Positions 8,135 through 16,649 of a stretch of 48,733 nt of DNA are shown piece by piece. The stretch is from Candidatus Solincola quzhuomuensis (GTDB taxonomy: Bacteria; Actinomycetota; Geothermincolia; Geothermincolales; RBG-13-55-18), in contig JACVJF010000009.1 of assembly GCA_015711855.1 (NCBI GenBank), positions 1-48,733 of the forward strand. The letters run 5' to 3'. The notes under the pieces were generated by a model that searched no databases, was not told the DNA's origin, and saw nothing but the letters and a program-made list of their open reading frames with translations. How positions within the stretch are numbered: position 1 is the stretch's first letter; each line of letters starts with the position of its first letter. Position numbers and translations under genes: made by a program.

Positions 8135-9517
8135 ATGAGAAGGAGAGCGAAGTGGTTGGTCTTCGCGACCGTCGCGCTGTTGGTAGCGGTTCCCATCCTG
8201 TCGAGCTCTCTGGTGGCGGCGGAGGACACATCCGGCCAGAGCACCCTCAAAGGAAGGATACAGGCGCTGGTTTGGCAAGACACCGACGGTAACGGGACTT
8301 TCATCGTCAACGGCGTTTACACCGACGGAGAACTGATCGACGGCGTGGAGGTGAAGCTGTACAAGAAGGAGGCGGACGATTCCTGGAAGTATGTCGGCAG
8401 CAAGACGACCGGCGCAGGTGGCTACACGGAATTATTCACCCCCTATTATTTCCCTCACGGATGGGTGGGCTGGGATGACCTGGAAATCGCCGATCCCAAC
8501 GGCTTCACCTACTACAAGCTGGAGATCGCCACTGAAGAGAAGGTAATAGGAAGCAAAGAAAGAGTGGCGAGCCTCTATCTCTGGAACTACTACTCGGCGA
8601 GGTTCCTGCAGGCGGACTCGGGCTCGGAGGAGGCCGCCTTCCGCCTGGCGGACAAACCTGCTGAGCCCCAGCCCCTGCCCCAGCCCGAGATTCGCGACGT
8701 GGGGTCGGTCCAGGCGCTCGTCTGGGACGACATCAACAAGGACGGAAAGTTCGTCGAGCCCAACGGACAGTACAGCATCGAGGAGCTGATCGACGGCATC
8801 ACGGTCAATCTCTACCGCAAAGCGGGAGACGCCTGGGAATTCGTGGCCAGCGCCAAGACTGGCCCGGGTGGATACACGCCTTTCTGGTATCCGCACGGGT
8901 GGGTAGGGTTCAAGGATCTCCCCATCGCCTGGGACTTCTGCACCATCACCGATTACAGGCTGGAGCTGGTCACCGACAAGACCTTCAAGGTCATCGGGGA
9001 CTCCTTCCGGGCGGTTCCTCTAAATGCCTGGAACTCGTGGAGTCTACGCTATTTCGCGGTCGAGTCGGATTCGGCGGACAGGGCTTTCCTCATCCAATCC
9101 ACGAGCGTCTCCATCTCCGGAACCGTCTGGTACGACGCCAACGCGGACCAGGTCCGGGAGTGGCACGAACCGGGGTGCGCCGGTTGGACCGTGGTGATAA
9201 CGGACTGCTTCAACCGCAAGATCGCCACTGTGAAGACGGACGCCGGCGGCTACTACCGAATCCGCGGCCTCAAGGGCGGAACCGTCTATAAGGTCTGGAT
9301 CACGGCACAGAGCGGTTGGAAGCAGGTATATCCGTACTACAAACTGCTCACCATACCACCCTGGGGATGCGAGAAGGGCCACCATACCATCCGGGCGGAA
9401 GCCGGCAAATACTACATCAACAAGGACTTCGGCATGTTGAGCATGCAGGATTCCAGTTGGGCCACGCTCTACTACGTCCTCTGGTGGATAGGGCTGCTGC
9501 AATACCAGTTCCAGTAG
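8135..9517 (+). CDS. Secreted protein with three SdrD/Cna-B-like domains
   Basis: 460 residues from the ATG at 8135, chosen because GGAGGT (8121-8126) sits 8 bases upstream and a signal peptide (MRRRAKWLVFATVALLVAVP) follows at once; the longer frame from 8030 has neither. After export, the protein carries two related domains of about 135 residues (about 35-170 and 185-325), each with a VW.D...DG.F..NG.Y...ELIDG...LY sequence and a YFPHGWVG or YPHGWVG motif. A third (about 330-440) reads ISGTVWYDANADQ...TDAGGYYRIRGL, typical of SdrD B-like repeats. No LPxTG motif or membrane anchor is visible, and the C-terminus is aromatic (YYVLWWIGLLQYQFQ). A structural or adhesive surface role is inferred from the domain type only. 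Confidence 0.75.
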   Translation: MRRRAKWLVFATVALLVAVPILSSSLVAAEDTSGQSTLKGRIQALVWQDTDGNGTFIVNGVYTDGELIDGVEVKLYKKEADDSWKYVGSKTTGAGGYTELFTPYYFPHGWVGWDDLEIADPNGFTYYKLEIATEEKVIGSKERVASLYLWNYYSARFLQADSGSEEAAFRLADKPAEPQPLPQPEIRDVGSVQALVWDDINKDGKFVEPNGQYSIEELIDGITVNLYRKAGDAWEFVASAKTGPGGYTPFWYPHGWVGFKDLPIAWDFCTITDYRLELVTDKTFKVIGDSFRAVPLNAWNSWSLRYFAVESDSADRAFLIQSTSVSISGTVWYDANADQVREWHEPGCAGWTVVITDCFNRKIATVKTDAGGYYRIRGLKGGTVYKVWITAQSGWKQVYPYYKLLTIPPWGCEKGHHTIRAEAGKYYINKDFGMLSMQDSSWATLYYVLWWIGLLQYQFQ

Positions 9518-9540
9518 ACCGCCATACCGGGGGTGATAAA

Positions 9541-9572
9541 GGGCCCCGCCGATGGGCGGGGCCCTTTCTTTT
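9541..9572 (+). terminator. Strong rho-independent terminator after the SdrD-like gene
   Basis: A perfect 10-base stem, GGGCCCCGCC (9541-9550) and GGCGGGGCCC (9555-9564), with a GATG tetraloop is followed by TTTCTTTT. It starts 23 bases after the stop codon. Because AAA precedes the stem, it may also stop transcripts arriving from the convergent DUF3160-like gene. Confidence 0.92.
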
Positions 9573-9655
9573 GCGATCCACCGGGAGAAGGGAGGGTGAG
9601 CGCCAAGCCGTTTCTCAGAAGCCGGACATATGGACGATTTTCGAAACCGCTCAGA

Positions 9656-11761
9656 TCACTGCAGGAAGGAAGCGGTCCAAGCGGGGCTCTCCAGCCGCTC
9701 GCCGGAGGTCAGGGCCTCTCGCCAGGACTCGACGGTAAATCTGGCGGAAACGGTCCTAACCGTCTCGTAATAGGAGTAGCCGGCCCCAACCACCAAGGTG
9801 AGCTTGCCCCGCACGGGGACCACCGCGTAGTAGAGACAAGGCCTCCCCAGACCGAACTGCAGGAAGTCCCCGTAGCTCGGGTCCCGGTAGGCGTCCACCA
9901 CCACCACCGGAACGAAAGCCCTCTCTTCCCCTTTTGCATCCTCCCAGTCGAAGGAAACGAGGTCCCGGAGCGTTTTTCCGAACCCGCCGATGAGAGCGTA
10001 CTCTTCCTCCGTGAGAGGGTCTCCACGCAGCTCCCTCTCCGCGGCGCCCTTCAGGGCCAAGCACACGTCGTAGAATGATTTCAACTTTTCCTCCGCTCCC
10101 GCGTCCAAGAATCCCCTTTCCCGAAGTCCCCTACGCAGCACGTCCGCGTCGGCGGCCAGGCGGGCGTATATGGAAGGACGAGGCTCTACGTAACCCCCGT
10201 TCGCCGGCGAACCAAACTGCGCTCTGTCCTCGACCGCTATCCCTTGCAGGCCAATACCTCGAGCGAAGGCGAGGGCCCTCACCCAGGAGGAGAGAAAGAG
10301 GTAGACGTCCCGGTCCTGCCAGGCCTCGTTCCTCATAAAGGTGGGATAGCCCTCCCCCGGCGTCCGGAATAGCTCCCGGGCGTCGGAAACCCGGCTCCAG
10401 AAGAGGTTAGTCCGCGTCCGGGACTCACCCGCGTTCCCGTATTCCCCACGCATCCGGCGCATGCTCTCCGCGTAATCCTCATTCCCCGCCTCGCCGTAGA
10501 AGTCCTGAACGATGCGCAGGGCTCTATCGGAACCGAGCACTGCGGGCAGGTCCAGACCGCGGGGCATTTTCCGGCCGGGGACTTCCTCCCCCGTCAACTC
10601 CCGGAAAATCGCCTCTCCGGGATCGATGAACGTCTCCACCAGACGGAAGCCGGGGCTCCGTTCCCTTCCGAAAACTCCGCCGGCGGCCGCCCTCCCCGCC
10701 TCGTCGTGAAAGCGCCGGGCGAGGCGGCCCACGACCTCCTCTTCCTCCAAGCGCGAGACGGGAAAGGTCTCCCCCAACTCCTCCCGCATCAGGTGCCCGC
10801 AGGAGGCGACGCTCAGGCTTAGCGTGTTCCCGCCCAGGAAGCGGCTGACCTGATAGATCCTCTCCCAAACCAAGAGCGCCGGTTCGCCCTCTACCTCCCC
10901 ACGATGCAACGCTCCCACCAATAGGGCTGCCCGGCGGGTCATGTCCTTACCCGCCCGCTTATCCTCCTCGCTCTCCCCCCACAAAGGGCGGAAGTCCATG
11001 CCGCCCAGCCAGCTCATGGAGCGGTAGTACCCCTGGAGGGAACGATCCTCTAGGTACCCCTCCGGCGGTCGGAACTTCCGGTAATCCACCACGTATCCGA
11101 AAATGGGGGACATTCCGGACTCCGCCCCCTGCTCGTGAAGACGAATCTCCGCGTCCACCATCTCCCCGACCTCCGGGGGCAAGGAGACTTCGAGCCCCAG
11201 GAGGTACGCCGCCACCCCCAGGAAAGCCAGGTCCCTGCCGGCCGCCTCCTGGATCGCTCCCCTCGACACCGCATAGATGTCTTCCAGGACGGGTAGAAGC
11301 GAGCTCAAGAGCCTCTCCAAGTCCTCTCGCAACCTTCCCCTCTCCAGGCGCAGTCTTATGCCCGCACACATACCGTAAAAAGCCTCCAGGACGGCATCCA
11401 CGGTCACCAGGGGAGCTCCAGGTAAATTCTGGTATACACTGGAGAGGTGTTCGTGCTCCCAACCGACGGTGGCGGCAAATCCCCTCGCCTGCAGGGAGGA
11501 AATCACCTGCGGGGGAAGGGAAGACCGGTTCACGCCGGCCACCCCGGAAAGCCCATAGGGGATGGTGTAGGGCGCCGCCCGAGGAGCAGCGCTTACGGGG
11601 ATCGGATAATAGAGCGCCAGGGTCTCGGGGAGAACTGTCGAACCGCGAAGGGTTATGACCCCGATATCTTCAGCTCCGCCTCCCCCGCAGGACGGGCCCG
11701 ACAAAAAAAGGGAGAGGGCCAAAAAAAACGCCAAAGTCAGCCCATATTTGTCCTTCTTCAT
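9656..11761 (-). CDS. DUF3160-like lipoprotein
   Basis: About 701 residues. The start is taken at ATG 11761, where MKKDKYGLTLAFFLALSL leads to the lipobox ...LSGPSC (Cys25) followed by glycines, the mark of a lipid-anchored exported protein; the frame could extend 18 codons upstream but that would place a charged stretch ahead of the signal sequence. The mature part has features of the DUF3160 family: ...PLVTVDAVLEAFYGMCAGIR near residue 125, long helical stretches, and a C-terminal region (PVVVVDAYRDPSYGDFLQFG...) near residue 615. The function of that family is not established. It is transcribed divergently from the small lipoprotein gene at 11827, with overlapping promoters. Confidence 0.75.
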   Translation of the reverse strand: MKKDKYGLTLAFFLALSLFLSGPSCGGGGAEDIGVITLRGSTVLPETLALYYPIPVSAAPRAAPYTIPYGLSGVAGVNRSSLPPQVISSLQARGFAATVGWEHEHLSSVYQNLPGAPLVTVDAVLEAFYGMCAGIRLRLERGRLREDLERLLSSLLPVLEDIYAVSRGAIQEAAGRDLAFLGVAAYLLGLEVSLPPEVGEMVDAEIRLHEQGAESGMSPIFGYVVDYRKFRPPEGYLEDRSLQGYYRSMSWLGGMDFRPLWGESEEDKRAGKDMTRRAALLVGALHRGEVEGEPALLVWERIYQVSRFLGGNTLSLSVASCGHLMREELGETFPVSRLEEEEVVGRLARRFHDEAGRAAAGGVFGRERSPGFRLVETFIDPGEAIFRELTGEEVPGRKMPRGLDLPAVLGSDRALRIVQDFYGEAGNEDYAESMRRMRGEYGNAGESRTRTNLFWSRVSDARELFRTPGEGYPTFMRNEAWQDRDVYLFLSSWVRALAFARGIGLQGIAVEDRAQFGSPANGGYVEPRPSIYARLAADADVLRRGLRERGFLDAGAEEKLKSFYDVCLALKGAAERELRGDPLTEEEYALIGGFGKTLRDLVSFDWEDAKGEERAFVPVVVVDAYRDPSYGDFLQFGLGRPCLYYAVVPVRGKLTLVVGAGYSYYETVRTVSARFTVESWREALTSGERLESPAWTASFLQ

Positions 11762-11785
11762 CGTCTTTTCCCGCTTTCCACCGCC

Positions 11786-11820
11786 ATTATAAAAATCTCT
11801 TGCCCAAGAGGTCATATAAT
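11786..11820. promoter_or_regulatory. Overlapping divergent promoters with an inverted-repeat operator candidate
   Basis: A minus-strand TATAAT (11791-11786) serves the DUF3160-like gene, and a plus-strand TATAAT (11815-11820) lies 6 bases before the ATG of the small lipoprotein gene (11827), a leaderless arrangement. Between the two -10 boxes lies CTCTTG-CC-CAAGAG (11797-11810), a perfect 6+6 inverted repeat, well placed for a regulator acting on both genes. The -35 boxes are weak. Confidence 0.5.
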
Positions 11821-11826
11821 CAGTAT

Positions 11827-12423
11827 ATGAGCTTGAAGGGTTATCGTTCTCCGTTCGTTAAGAGATCTTTTCCGGCGAGAACCGTCGGCGTCTCGCTGGC
11901 GGTCTTCCTCCTCCTGGCCGTAACGGCGTGCTCCGGGTGCAAAGGTAGCGAGGAAACCCTCCCTTCTCCTCGGGAGGAAAGCGCCTCGGAGATCGCGCCC
12001 ATCCCCGGCCTCTCCCCGGACCAGAGCCGCGTCGTCTCCCAGTACGGGTACCCCGACCACTTCTTCATTTCCATCGACCCCCACACCCGTGTCAGGGTGG
12101 AGAAATGGATCTACTATTCGCTGGGCAAGTCCCTGGACTTCGACGAGGGGCGCCTCTTCGGCGAGGAAGCCGTGGAGGACAAGTCGGCGGAATACCCGCC
12201 GACCACCCTGCGCCCCCAGGACTTCGATTCCCTCCTTACCCCCGAGGAGGCCTCCAGCCTGCTCGGCGATCCCCTCTTCGTCCACGAGGTGGAGGAGAGC
12301 CTGCTTCCGGAAAACACCTTCATCGTCTACGAGAAAGCGGTGCTGCTTTACCGCAACGGGCAGCTCATCGGCGTCGACACCCAGGTGCATCCCCCCGAGG
12401 TGGGATCCGAGCTTAGGCTTTGA
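11827..12423 (+). CDS. Small lipoprotein of unknown function
   Basis: 198 residues. The N-terminus (residues 1-35) is a signal sequence ending in the lipobox LAVTAC, with Cys35 as the lipidation site. The mature part is acidic. One segment, YGYPDHFFISIDPHTRVRVE followed by KWIYYSLGKSLDF, resembles the G.P...R.E.W.Y....F.nG pattern of small BamE/SmpA-fold lipoproteins, but that link is weak. The start ATG 11827 is chosen because TATAAT lies 6 bases upstream, which would give a leaderless message; an in-frame start at 11800 would lie upstream of that promoter. The C-terminal half contains two LLTPEEA-like helical turns. It is probably anchored on the outer face of the membrane. Confidence 0.6.
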   Translation: MSLKGYRSPFVKRSFPARTVGVSLAVFLLLAVTACSGCKGSEETLPSPREESASEIAPIPGLSPDQSRVVSQYGYPDHFFISIDPHTRVRVEKWIYYSLGKSLDFDEGRLFGEEAVEDKSAEYPPTTLRPQDFDSLLTPEEASSLLGDPLFVHEVEESLLPENTFIVYEKAVLLYRNGQLIGVDTQVHPPEVGSELRL

Positions 12424-12648
12424 CGTCTCGCGCCAAGGGTGACATAGGGATAAAATGCCCCGACAACCGTCGCGCCTGCCCCTGATCGTTAGCGCTTCCG
12501 CTTCCGATACGCTCCGTCTGGCCGGAGGTTCCTGGGCAATAGCCTGGCTTCCCCACGAAATCCCGGCGAAGAAGACACGATCCGCATTCCGGGTGGAATG
12601 GAGGAAACGGGGTCAGGACGCGCTCGTTCTCTCGGGAAAACCCTTCCT

Positions 12649-13032
12649 TTAAAACGTTTCCGGCCAGTCGCAACCGTAATAGGGCTGGGCGTAAGGGGGC
12701 GCTTCGCGATAGAAATACACTATGGCCCGTACCCGGTGCCCGTCGTCCAGGAAGACCTCCGTCTCCCCTTTCTCGAAGCCGGCCTCCCCCTCGATGACGT
12801 CGATGATGCGCATCATCTCCTCGTAGCATCCCTCCAGGGGAACGAGGAGGACGCCGTTGACCATGGCGTCTTCCGTCCCGGTCCGCACCAGAAGCGGGTA
12901 TCCGAAGGGCGTCTCGTACAACCTCCCGGGCGTGCAGGCGGGAACGGCGTCCCTTACGGTATGGCTTATGTGGCGGAACATCTTCTCGCCCGGCTTCAGC
13001 GTGCCGTACACGAATACCGGAATCTCCTCCAT
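12649..13032 (-). CDS. Gamma-glutamylcyclotransferase-like (AIG2 fold) protein
   Basis: 127 residues, the usual size of the AIG2/GGCT fold. VFVYGTLKPGEKM at the N-terminus is the YG(S/T)LxxG substrate-binding loop. The segment MRIIDVIEGEAGFEKGETEV matches the conserved LD..Eg...Y.R..V region, and the chain ends with PPYAQPYYGCDWPETF. Members cyclise gamma-glutamyl amines to 5-oxoproline or act on similar small molecules; the substrate here is unknown. 5-Oxoproline would be a possible substrate for a HyuAB-type oxoprolinase such as the pair at 435-4043, but the two loci are 8 kb apart, so a link is speculative. The start lies 12 bases after the stop of the upstream flavoenzyme gene, so the two are probably co-transcribed. 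Confidence 0.85.
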   Translation of the reverse strand: MEEIPVFVYGTLKPGEKMFRHISHTVRDAVPACTPGRLYETPFGYPLLVRTGTEDAMVNGVLLVPLEGCYEEMMRIIDVIEGEAGFEKGETEVFLDDGHRVRAIVYFYREAPPYAQPYYGCDWPETF

Positions 13033-13044
13033 CTTAAAAACCGT

Positions 13045-14721
13045 CTATGGCGGTAAGAGCTTTCCCGGGTTCATTATATCGGCTGGATCCATGGCCTTCT
13101 TGACCGCCTGGAGGGCGCGGATGGAAACCTCTCCCACCTCTTCCCTCATCCAAGGCGCGTGCTCATATCCCACGCCGTGATGGTGGCTGATGGTCCCCCC
13201 ATGTTCCATGATGGCCTCGGAGGCGGCCCTCTTCACCCGTTCCCACTGCGCTTCCTCCTCACCCTCCCCGGCCATGGGAGCGAAAAAGGTGTAATAAAGG
13301 GAGGCGCCTTCCCGGTAGGCATGGGACACGTGGCAGGCCACCAAGCTCCTGTTCCCGCCTTCCTCCAGGGCTTCCCTTATGGCCCTGCGCACCTCCCCAT
13401 AGAGATGTAGGAGGTTGTCCCAGGTCGTGGCCGTCTCCAGGGTATCGACAAGCACTCCCCAGTTGATCAGCTGTTCCCGGAAATAAGCCGTCTCGTGGCG
13501 GCTCTTGTACCACTGCCTGCCGGGACTCGTGCCTAGGTGGAAACCGCCCAGCCGGCGGCAGAGGCGCAGGATGTTGGCCCGCAGGTAGTCCACCTCGTCC
13601 TCGGTACCCTCCAGACCCAGGACCATGAAGGCGCCATCGTCGAAGGAATAGCCGCGCCTGGCCAGCAGTCTGAGCACGGCCTCCTCTCCCTTTTTCTTCC
13701 ATACCGGTCCGGTGGTGCTGCGGAAGGCCTGGGCCAGGGCGGTCTCCGTGCGGTCGGATAGGCGCACGCAGGTGGGGATCAGGTTCTGCTGCATCATCTC
13801 CCGGATGGCGGAGACCCCGGCGGCGAAGTTGCGGAAGATCAGGCCCCGGTAATCCAGGACCTCGGGAACAGGCCTTATGCGCATCAGGGCCTCGGTGATG
13901 ACCCCCATGTATCCCTCCGAGCCCACGCAAAGTTGGAGGATGGACGGCCCGGCGGCGCTGGAGGGCACCTTTCGCGTGTCCACCACTCCGCGGGGCGTTA
14001 CCATGCGAAGGGCCAGCACCATGTCCTCGATGTCACCGTATCCGGTCGACTGGCGGCCGGAGGCCCGCGTGGCCAGCCAGCCTCCCAGGGTGGAATGGTC
14101 GAAGCTCTCCGGGAAATGACCCAGGGTGAACCCTTGGGCGTTGAGCTGCTCCTCCAGCTCGGGGCCCAGGGCCCCGGCCTGGATGAGGGCCGTCTGGGAG
14201 GTGGCGTCCACTCGCAGCACCCTATTCATGCGGGCCATGTCCAGGCTTATGTAACCCGCCTTGTCCCCCATGGGCTCCACGCCGCCGGTGACGCTCGAGC
14301 CTCCACCGAAAGGAATCACCGCCAGGTTCTCCTGCTCCGCCAGTCGTAGGATCTCCACGATCTCCCTTTCCTCCCGCGGCCAGACCACCGCGTCCACGGG
14401 CCGCTCGATGCGGCGCTGTCGGAAGCGGAGCAGGTCGCGGTAGCTCTTGCCCATGGAATGGCTCACTCGTTGGAACTTGTCCGTGGCCACGTTGCCCGGA
14501 CCGCACAGGCGGCGCAGGGCTTCCAGCACTTCCTCGTGCAGGCGCGGCTCCGGGAGTTCTATTTCCTCCAGGCTGGGATCGGTGAAGCGGTCCCGGTTCA
14601 GGGGCATACCCAGGCTCTCCCTCATAAAGGGCATTATGTTTTCTCGGTTCTCCACGTCGAATCTCTGGTCCAGGTTGCCCCATCCCCACCAGCGGGTCCT
14701 CCCCTCGACGTAATCGGACAT
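13045..14721 (-). CDS. FAD-binding oxidase, alkylglycerone-phosphate synthase (AGPS)-like
   Basis: 558 residues. The N-terminus RWWGWGNLDQRF is the W.GWG motif of alkyldihydroxyacetonephosphate synthases, and the body is a VAO/PCMH-type FAD-binding domain: VWPREEREIVEILRLAE, then VIPFGGGSSVTGGVEP, and HSTLGGWLATRASGRQSTGYG. Near the C-terminus HHHGVGYEHAPWM carries the histidine cluster found in AGPS, and MDPADIMNPGKLL closes the protein as in flavin oxidases of this class. True AGPS exchanges the acyl chain of acyl-DHAP for a fatty alcohol, the committed step to ether lipids. Many bacterial homologues are uncharacterised, so the reaction is a family-based guess. It is followed after 12 bases by the gamma-glutamylcyclotransferase-like gene. 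Confidence 0.85.
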   Translation of the reverse strand: MSDYVEGRTRWWGWGNLDQRFDVENRENIMPFMRESLGMPLNRDRFTDPSLEEIELPEPRLHEEVLEALRRLCGPGNVATDKFQRVSHSMGKSYRDLLRFRQRRIERPVDAVVWPREEREIVEILRLAEQENLAVIPFGGGSSVTGGVEPMGDKAGYISLDMARMNRVLRVDATSQTALIQAGALGPELEEQLNAQGFTLGHFPESFDHSTLGGWLATRASGRQSTGYGDIEDMVLALRMVTPRGVVDTRKVPSSAAGPSILQLCVGSEGYMGVITEALMRIRPVPEVLDYRGLIFRNFAAGVSAIREMMQQNLIPTCVRLSDRTETALAQAFRSTTGPVWKKKGEEAVLRLLARRGYSFDDGAFMVLGLEGTEDEVDYLRANILRLCRRLGGFHLGTSPGRQWYKSRHETAYFREQLINWGVLVDTLETATTWDNLLHLYGEVRRAIREALEEGGNRSLVACHVSHAYREGASLYYTFFAPMAGEGEEEAQWERVKRAASEAIMEHGGTISHHHGVGYEHAPWMREEVGEVSIRALQAVKKAMDPADIMNPGKLLPP

Positions 14722-14865
14722 CTCCTACCTCCCGCACCGGTGCCTGACGGGCTCGCCCTATCCCCTACGACCCCGCCTCATGGGCCTCAGACCGATCCAT
14801 AACCACCACGATCGAGACCCGGACTTTTCTCGGAAAACGAAACGGCTGGAGGGGCGACGGCCAAT

Positions 14866-15702
14866 TCACTTGTTAGTCGACGACTTTGTTTCCTTGGCCT
14901 TTTTCGCTTCCTCCGGAAGCCGGATGTGTATATCCGCGTTGTAATCGTAGACCTCCATGGACATCCGGCTCCAGATATCCCCCAATTGGGCCAGGTTCTT
15001 GAGCTCCATTACCTGCTCCATCCGCCGGATGAGGCGGTCGTCCTTTCCGATCCATATACGCATCTCGGCGCCGAAGTTCTCGGCCGATTCCTCGATTATG
15101 CGCAGCCATTCCTCTATCTGGCTTGACGAATCCTCGGTGTTCATCTCCCGGTAGTTGGCTAGAGAGTGGAGAAGGAATTCCTTGCCCATGCGCATAGAGA
15201 GTCCCTTCACTTCCTCGCTGTCCTCGATGACCGAGATCTCCTCCACGACCTCCAGTATGCGCCGCAGCTGCTCCGTGGCCATGAGGCCCGAAGTCCCCGT
15301 GGTCAGGTTCTGCGCCTGGAACTCGGCCAGGCTGATCTTCGACCAGCCCTGCCCCGGGATGTTCTGATAATAGTAACCCTCGTAGAGATAACCTTCCGTG
15401 GTCATGAAGCCCATGTCTATCCGTATATGCTGATTGGCGGCGTCTCCCAGATTCTCGACCTCGCTCTGCAGCTCCATGCTCAAGGTGTTTCCCGCTTGGT
15501 TTTCTCCGACACCCATGCGCATCTCCATGGACCCTTTCATACGATATCCCTTCAGTTGGGACATGGCCTGGATGGAATCCTCGACGAAGCCGAAGAGCGA
15601 TGCGGTCTCTTCCTCGCTCAACGTGGTCTTTCCCTCACCGCCGCATCCCAAGGAAGCGATGAGGAGAACGCAAATAAAAAGTATCGATGCCATTCTTCTC
15701 AT
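14866..15702 (-). CDS. Lipoprotein with LolA/LppX-like features
   Basis: 278 residues. MRRMASILFICVLLIASLGC is a signal peptide with Cys20 as the likely lipidated residue. The rest resembles small bacterial lipoproteins with a LolA/LppX/LprG-type half-barrel: an amphipathic region (SLFGFVEDSIQAMSQLKGYR), a strand rich in M/G (MKGSMEMRMGVGENQAG), then YLYEGYYYQNIPGQGWSKI and a late segment on conversion and stability (AEMRIWIGKDDRLIRRMEQV). In that family, members bind lipids or are simply structural. AAGGAGA lies 7 bases before the ATG. The next gene upstream is divergent. The specific role is unknown. Confidence 0.65.
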   Translation of the reverse strand: MRRMASILFICVLLIASLGCGGEGKTTLSEEETASLFGFVEDSIQAMSQLKGYRMKGSMEMRMGVGENQAGNTLSMELQSEVENLGDAANQHIRIDMGFMTTEGYLYEGYYYQNIPGQGWSKISLAEFQAQNLTTGTSGLMATEQLRRILEVVEEISVIEDSEEVKGLSMRMGKEFLLHSLANYREMNTEDSSSQIEEWLRIIEESAENFGAEMRIWIGKDDRLIRRMEQVMELKNLAQLGDIWSRMSMEVYDYNADIHIRLPEEAKKAKETKSSTNK

Positions 15703-15828
15703 GACTTCTCCTTTCCTCGCCTAAATCATAAACCCATGTCTCCGGGTAGTCCACAAGGGCGGCTCTGAGCGAACGACGGAGCATTCGCCGATTCCGGTCG
15801 TTGGTCGTTCCGCTGAACGGTTTGCGGA

Positions 15829-15834
15829 TATAAT
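15829..15834 (+). promoter_or_regulatory. -10 box (TATAAT) of the metallophosphoesterase gene
   Basis: TATAAT sits at 15829-15834 and overlaps an in-frame ATG (15833). Transcription starting about 7 bases downstream would leave that ATG out, which supports the TTG start at 15860. No good -35 box is visible. Confidence 0.4.
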
Positions 15835-15859
15835 GGACACGAAAAGAAAGGGGGCGTTT

Positions 15860-16624
15860 TTGAGGTTCGCCGTTTTCTCCGACGTGCATTCCAACTTGGA
15901 GGGACTGCAGGCGGTCATGGCGGAAGCGGAACGCCTGGATGTGGACGGATATCTCTGCTGCGGGGACATCGTGGGGTACAACGCCGACCCCGTGCCCTGC
16001 GTGGACCTGATCCGGGAAAGGAAGGTGGCCTGCATACGCGGTAACCACGAGCGAGGCCTGCAAGACCTGGAAGAGGGGCGTCTCCCCAACATGAACCCAT
16101 TGGCACTTGAGGCGCTCCACTTCACACGGGAACGCCTACCCGAGGAATACCGCAAGTGGCTGGCGTCCCTCCCGGACCATCTCCGCGTGGAAGACAGTTT
16201 TTACCTCTTCCACGGCTCGCCCGCCCACCCCGACGAATACATATTCGACCCCCTGGAAGCGGCCTACGCCTTCAGGTCCCTGATCGCCGACTATCCGCCA
16301 CCGGCCAATCTCCTCTGTTTTATCGGCCACACGCACGTTTGCGCGGCCTACTCCTATGAACCGGAAAAGCGTCGCCTCGTGGAACTGCCCGTCTCCGACG
16401 GTTGCTCGTGCCCCATAAGACCCGGCGCTCACTACATGTTCAACGTGGGCAGCTGTGGGCAGTACCGGGGGGGCATCCCCGCGGCTACCTTCGCCGTTTT
16501 GGACCTGGAGGAGATGACTTTGGAATATAGGTTTCTGTCCTATGATTACGCCGAAACCCAGAGGAAGGTGCTGAACGCCGGCCTCCCGGTCCCTCTCGCC
16601 CGGAGGCTGGGTTTGGGGCTATGA
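15860..16624 (+). CDS. Metallophosphoesterase (calcineurin-like)
   Basis: 254 residues from the TTG at 15860. This start is preferred over the in-frame ATG at 15833 because that ATG overlaps the TATAAT box, AAAGGGGG lies about 5 bases upstream of the TTG, and the family begins MRFAVFSDVHSN. All five metal-site motifs are present: SDVHSN, GDIVGY, RGNHE, HGSP and GHTHV. The two-metal centre would hydrolyse a phosphomono- or diester; the closest pattern is the YfcE/MJ0936-like group, whose physiological substrates are mostly unknown. An LVELPVSDG...MFNVGSCGQYR segment follows, typical of that group. The HEAT-repeat gene begins 25 bases downstream but has its own TATAAT box. Confidence 0.88.
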   Translation: MRFAVFSDVHSNLEGLQAVMAEAERLDVDGYLCCGDIVGYNADPVPCVDLIRERKVACIRGNHERGLQDLEEGRLPNMNPLALEALHFTRERLPEEYRKWLASLPDHLRVEDSFYLFHGSPAHPDEYIFDPLEAAYAFRSLIADYPPPANLLCFIGHTHVCAAYSYEPEKRRLVELPVSDGCSCPIRPGAHYMFNVGSCGQYRGGIPAATFAVLDLEEMTLEYRFLSYDYAETQRKVLNAGLPVPLARRLGLGL

Positions 16625-16639
16625 GAGCCGGTGATAGAA

Positions 16640-16645
16640 TATAAT
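16640..16645 (+). promoter_or_regulatory. -10 box (TATAAT) before the small HEAT-repeat gene
   Basis: TATAAT at 16640-16645 ends 4 bases before the ATG at 16650, and no ribosome-binding site fits between them, so a leaderless message is likely. No clear -35 box at the normal distance; a TG two bases further upstream (TGATAGAATATAAT) is noted. Confidence 0.4.
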
Positions 16646-16649
16646 CGAC

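Noticed and set aside
12455-12652. 65-codon frame in the gap between convergent genes, with a GATAAAAT box close to its ATG
   Set aside because: The predicted chain has no family pattern, and no ribosome-binding site or leaderless spacing fits; both flanking genes end here.
15833-15835. ATG start for the metallophosphoesterase
   Set aside because: It overlaps the TATAAT box, and the nine residues it adds (DTKRKGAF) are not part of the family; TTG 15860 begins the conserved sequence with a ribosome-binding site.
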